Positions 5,480 through 7,042 of a stretch of 7,042 bases of DNA are shown piece by piece (within the stretch, counting starts at the first letter, position 1; every line of letters starts with the position of its first letter). The position numbers and the translations under genes are program-made. This DNA is from Spirochaetaceae bacterium (GTDB lineage Bacteria; Spirochaetota; Spirochaetia; Treponematales; Treponemataceae). The stretch covers positions 1 through 7,042 of the forward strand of contig JAFNZQ010000253.1 of NCBI GenBank assembly GCA_017382775.1, in the 5' to 3' direction. The notes under the pieces were generated by a model. The model did not search any database. It was not told the origin of the DNA and was given only the letters and a program-made list of their open reading frames with translations.

Positions 5480-6466
5480 ATGAAGTTAGATAAAGCACAA
5501 GTAACATCGATTCTTAAAAAATACGGAATTGTTTTCGTACTTTTTTTAATTATCATCTTTTTGACAATTGTTCGTCCGGAATTTATGACGGCGAAGAATT
5601 TGTTCAACGTTCTTAACCAAACATCAATTTACGGTATTATGGCAATCGGTATGACCTTTGTCATTATTTCCAGTGGAATTGATCTTTCGGTGGGATCTGT
5701 TTTGGCTTTTGCCGGTGTGGTCACTGCGTCTTTCGCACAAGTTGCCACCGCCACCGGTAAGATGTTTCCCAACTTTGGTCCGCTTCCCATAGTTGTAACG
5801 ATTTTGATTGCTTTGGGAATTGGTTCTTTGTGTGGTGCCATCAACGGCTTCCTTGTGGCCAAAACGAACATCCATGCCTTTATTGCCACTCTCGGTATGC
5901 AGACCATTGCTCGCGGTTTTGCTCTTTTGTATACAGGTGGTAAACCGGTTAGTAACCTTTCCGCAGGCTTTGAATTTATCGGCAGCAAGTTGTGGGGTGT
6001 TGTTCCGGTTCCGGTCGTGATTTATGCCATCGTTATTGCCCTTGCCTGGATACTTTTGAATTATACCAGTTTCGGTAAGAGCGTTTTTGCCATTGGTGCT
6101 AACAAAACTGCTGCGGCCATTTCCGGTATCAAGGTTCAGCGCAACCAAATCCTGATTTTTACCATCGCCGGTTTGTGTGCCGGTTTGGCAGCCGTGGTCT
6201 TCTTGGGACGAACCGGTAGTGCTCATCCCGGTGCCGCAACCGGTTATGAGTTGACCGCCATTGCCGCTACCACTATCGGTGGTACCAGCCAGACCGGCGG
6301 TATCGGTACGATTTGGGGTGCTGTTGTCGGCGCTTTGTTCCTTTCCGTGGTTAAAAACGGTATGACACTTATGGGTATTCATGCATATTGGCAGCAGATC
6401 GTGGAGGGTGTCATCATCATCACCGCGGTTATCATTGATATGCGCAAGAACATGAAGAAGGTTTAA
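5480..6466 (+). CDS. Simple-sugar ABC transporter permease (RbsC/MglC family)
   Basis: Inner-membrane channel of the importer, 328 residues, probably acting as a homodimer with the double-domain ATPase. Roughly eight to ten hydrophobic segments are visible, for example near 17-31, 50-63, 72-86, 103-127, 132-151, 175-193, 223-242, 258-285 and 304-320. Family landmarks are SSGIDLSVGSV (64-74), the cytoplasmic coupling-loop region TSFGKSVFAIGANKTAAA (196-213) and the stretch from GYELTAIAATTIGG (255-268) through GGIGTIWGAVVGA (273-285). These blocks look closer to RbsC than to E. coli MglC, although the partner ATPase looks like MglA, so no symbol is given. AGGGGG lies five bases before the ATG, and only 13 bases separate it from the ATPase gene. 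A long open frame on the opposite strand is an antisense shadow rich in Thr, Asn, Gly and His. Confidence 0.93.
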   Translation: MKLDKAQVTSILKKYGIVFVLFLIIIFLTIVRPEFMTAKNLFNVLNQTSIYGIMAIGMTFVIISSGIDLSVGSVLAFAGVVTASFAQVATATGKMFPNFGPLPIVVTILIALGIGSLCGAINGFLVAKTNIHAFIATLGMQTIARGFALLYTGGKPVSNLSAGFEFIGSKLWGVVPVPVVIYAIVIALAWILLNYTSFGKSVFAIGANKTAAAISGIKVQRNQILIFTIAGLCAGLAAVVFLGRTGSAHPGAATGYELTAIAATTIGGTSQTGGIGTIWGAVVGALFLSVVKNGMTLMGIHAYWQQIVEGVIIITAVIIDMRKNMKKV

Positions 6467-6477
6467 TTTTACCACAT

Positions 6478-6515
6478 GGTCGCAATTCGGGAGGGGAGTT
6501 GCGACCTTTTATTTT
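6478..6515 (+). terminator. Intrinsic terminator 1 of the sugar ABC operon
   Basis: GGTCGCAA (6478-6485) and TTGCGACC (6499-6506) form a perfect 8-bp GC-rich stem with a 13-base loop, followed at once by TTTTATTTT. It begins 12 bases after the permease stop codon. Confidence 0.9.
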
Positions 6516-6516
6516 C

Positions 6517-6559
6517 GCGTAAAATTTCTGTTTCGGCGGAGATTTTACGCTTTTTTTTT
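6517..6559 (+). terminator. Intrinsic terminator 2, in tandem with the first
   Basis: GCGTAAAAT (6517-6525) pairs with ATTTTACGC (6542-6550). With wobble pairs the stem can extend to 13 bp around an eight-base loop, and it is followed by nine T (6551-6559). It starts directly after the T-run of terminator 1 and is probably a back-up. Confidence 0.88.
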
Positions 6560-6577
6560 GTTGTGTGTGGGAGGCGC

Positions 6578-6602
6578 AACTATTCGAATTTTTCGAATGG
6601 TT
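6578..6602. repeat. Palindromic repeat, copy 4 (variant right arm)
   Basis: Left arm AACTATTCGAA is standard; right arm TTCGAATGGTT has G for A, which keeps the stem closed through a G-T wobble. The right flank GGGGATGCGT is shared, with one change, by copy 6. Confidence 0.85.
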
Positions 6603-6636
6603 GGGGATGCGTTGTGTTTGGTGCGTTTATTGCGGC

Positions 6637-6661
6637 AACTGTTTTAAATTTTCGAATAGTT
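6637..6661. repeat. Palindromic repeat, copy 5 (variant left arm)
   Basis: Left arm AACTGTTTTAA, loop ATT, right arm TTCGAATAGTT. The TTTTAA variant resembles copy 1 on the other side of the operons. The flanks GGC and GCC add three GC pairs, making this the longest potential stem of the set at 14 positions with two wobbles and one mismatch. Confidence 0.8.
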
Positions 6662-6701
6662 GCCCTCATGTGATGATCTAGGTAGAGGTTGCGGAAATTC
6701 G

Positions 6702-6726
6702 AACTATTCGAATTTTTCGAATAGTT
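6702..6726. repeat. Palindromic repeat, copy 6 (perfect arms)
   Basis: The core is identical to copies 2 and 3. It is preceded by TTGCGGAAATTCG, related to the left flank of copies 1 and 2, and followed by GGGGACGCGT, nearly the same as the right flank of copy 4. Confidence 0.9.
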
Positions 6727-6769
6727 GGGGACGCGTGAAAAAAGTGTTCTGCGGACCCCGGGGAATTGA

Positions 6770-7042
6770 TCATAATTTATAAATATCATCAACAGTGTCA
6801 ATATCGAAAAGTACTGTCGGAGGAGCCTGGATTTTTGTGACATCTCCCATATGCGTATAAATAATTTTTTTCCCTCCGGTATCTCCCGATAAACGCATAA
6901 GTTCTGTGCGATATCGGAACGGAAAGATGATTGGATTTCCAAGGCTTTCATTGAATTCAGGTGCTACAATTGTATTCGTTCTATAAAACACAGTTTGCAT
7001 CTTTGCTATAAGTTTTTCATCTGCTAACGGGTTGTCTCCCAC
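6770..7042 (-). CDS. MobA-like/MocA-family nucleotidyltransferase, C-terminal part (runs off the window)
   Basis: The reverse strand is open from the window edge (7042) to a TGA at 6772-6770, giving 90 codons. The first codon visible is GTG, here almost certainly an internal Val, because the sequence begins in the middle of the family's GD-P motif: VGDNPL (1-6). Further blocks are IVAPEFNESLGNPIIF (25-40), the family's product-binding GNP region, LSGDTGGKKII (51-61), matching the usual GD-GA-x-LL, and the terminal FDIDTVDDIYKL (79-90). These fit the NTP-transferase family of MocA, the molybdenum cofactor cytidylyltransferase, which moves CMP from CTP onto molybdopterin in the cytoplasm for hydroxylases of the xanthine dehydrogenase type. 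About 100 N-terminal residues with the NTP-binding loop lie outside, so the nucleotide and acceptor cannot be judged. The gene converges on the sugar operon. A related sugar-phosphate or cofactor nucleotidyltransferase is the alternative. Confidence 0.75.
   Translation of the reverse strand: MGDNPLADEKLIAKMQTVFYRTNTIVAPEFNESLGNPIIFPFRYRTELMRLSGDTGGKKIIYTHMGDVTKIQAPPTVLFDIDTVDDIYKL

Larger units (their letters stand above)
6560..6769. other. Non-coding region between convergent genes
   Basis: Apart from three palindromic repeat copies I see no gene. The palindrome CCCCGGGG sits at 6756-6763, close to the end of the minus-strand gene. No clear intrinsic terminator for the minus-strand gene was found; copy 6 of the palindrome is the nearest hairpin downstream of its stop, but no T-run follows it on that strand. 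Confidence 0.55.

Noticed and set aside
5624..6475. Open frame of 283 codons on the minus strand opposite the permease gene
   Set aside because: It is the complement of a hydrophobic membrane protein; its translation is rich in Thr, Asn, Gly and His, has no recognisable domain and overlaps a certain gene throughout.
6476..6673. Open frame of 65 codons after the permease gene
   Set aside because: It runs through both terminators and two palindrome copies and has no ribosome binding site, so it is not a gene.
6580..6951. Minus-strand open frame of 123 codons
   Set aside because: It overlaps the MocA-like gene in another frame and then runs through repeats; no start signal or family resemblance.
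7040..7042. GTG at the window edge as start codon of the MocA-like gene
   Set aside because: The codon lies inside the conserved GD-P motif region, about 100 residues into the family, so it is an internal Val.

Overview
The window looks like the chromosome of a Gram-negative-type, moderately AT-rich bacterium. It has two Sec/lipobox lipoproteins, AGGAGG-type ribosome binding sites and near-consensus sigma70-type promoters. The archaeal-style UMP kinase, an RlmM-like rRNA methyltransferase and an Mgl/Rbs-type sugar ABC operon together make a spirochaete (Treponema-like) my leading guess. That is inference: no single gene here fixes the phylum.

Layout. Positions 1-375 (minus strand) hold the N-terminal 125 codons of the mismatch-repair ATPase MutL, with a promoter so close to the ATG that the mRNA should be leaderless. 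Positions 376-696 are non-coding and carry three copies of a 25-bp palindrome. A promoter at 697-725 then drives a tight plus-strand operon: a small unrecognised lipoprotein (777-1133), an archaeal-type UMP kinase (1149-1832) and an RlmM/FtsJ-family 2'-O-methyltransferase (1840-2790).

A second promoter, with both hexamers at consensus and a 17-bp spacer (2837-2865), drives a classical simple-sugar importer: lipid-anchored binding protein (2926-3870), double-domain ATPase of MglA type (3952-5466) and RbsC/MglC-type permease (5480-6466). An 11-bp direct repeat brackets a small hairpin in the leader, a GC-rich hairpin separates the binding-protein gene from the ATPase gene, and two intrinsic terminators in tandem close the operon. 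Positions 6560-6769 are non-coding and contain three more copies of the same palindrome. The window ends in the C-terminal 90 codons of a MobA-like/MocA-family nucleotidyltransferase on the minus strand (6770-7042).

How the genes work together. The three transporter genes encode a complete importer apart from the sugar's identity: the binding protein captures substrate in the periplasm, the permease forms the channel and the ATPase powers it. No regulator or sugar-metabolising gene lies beside it in this window. The lipoprotein/UMP kinase/methyltransferase group looks co-transcribed, but only the last two share an RNA/nucleotide theme. I found no new defence, mobile or catalytic system. The least explained structure is the six-copy palindrome family confined to the two intergenic regions.
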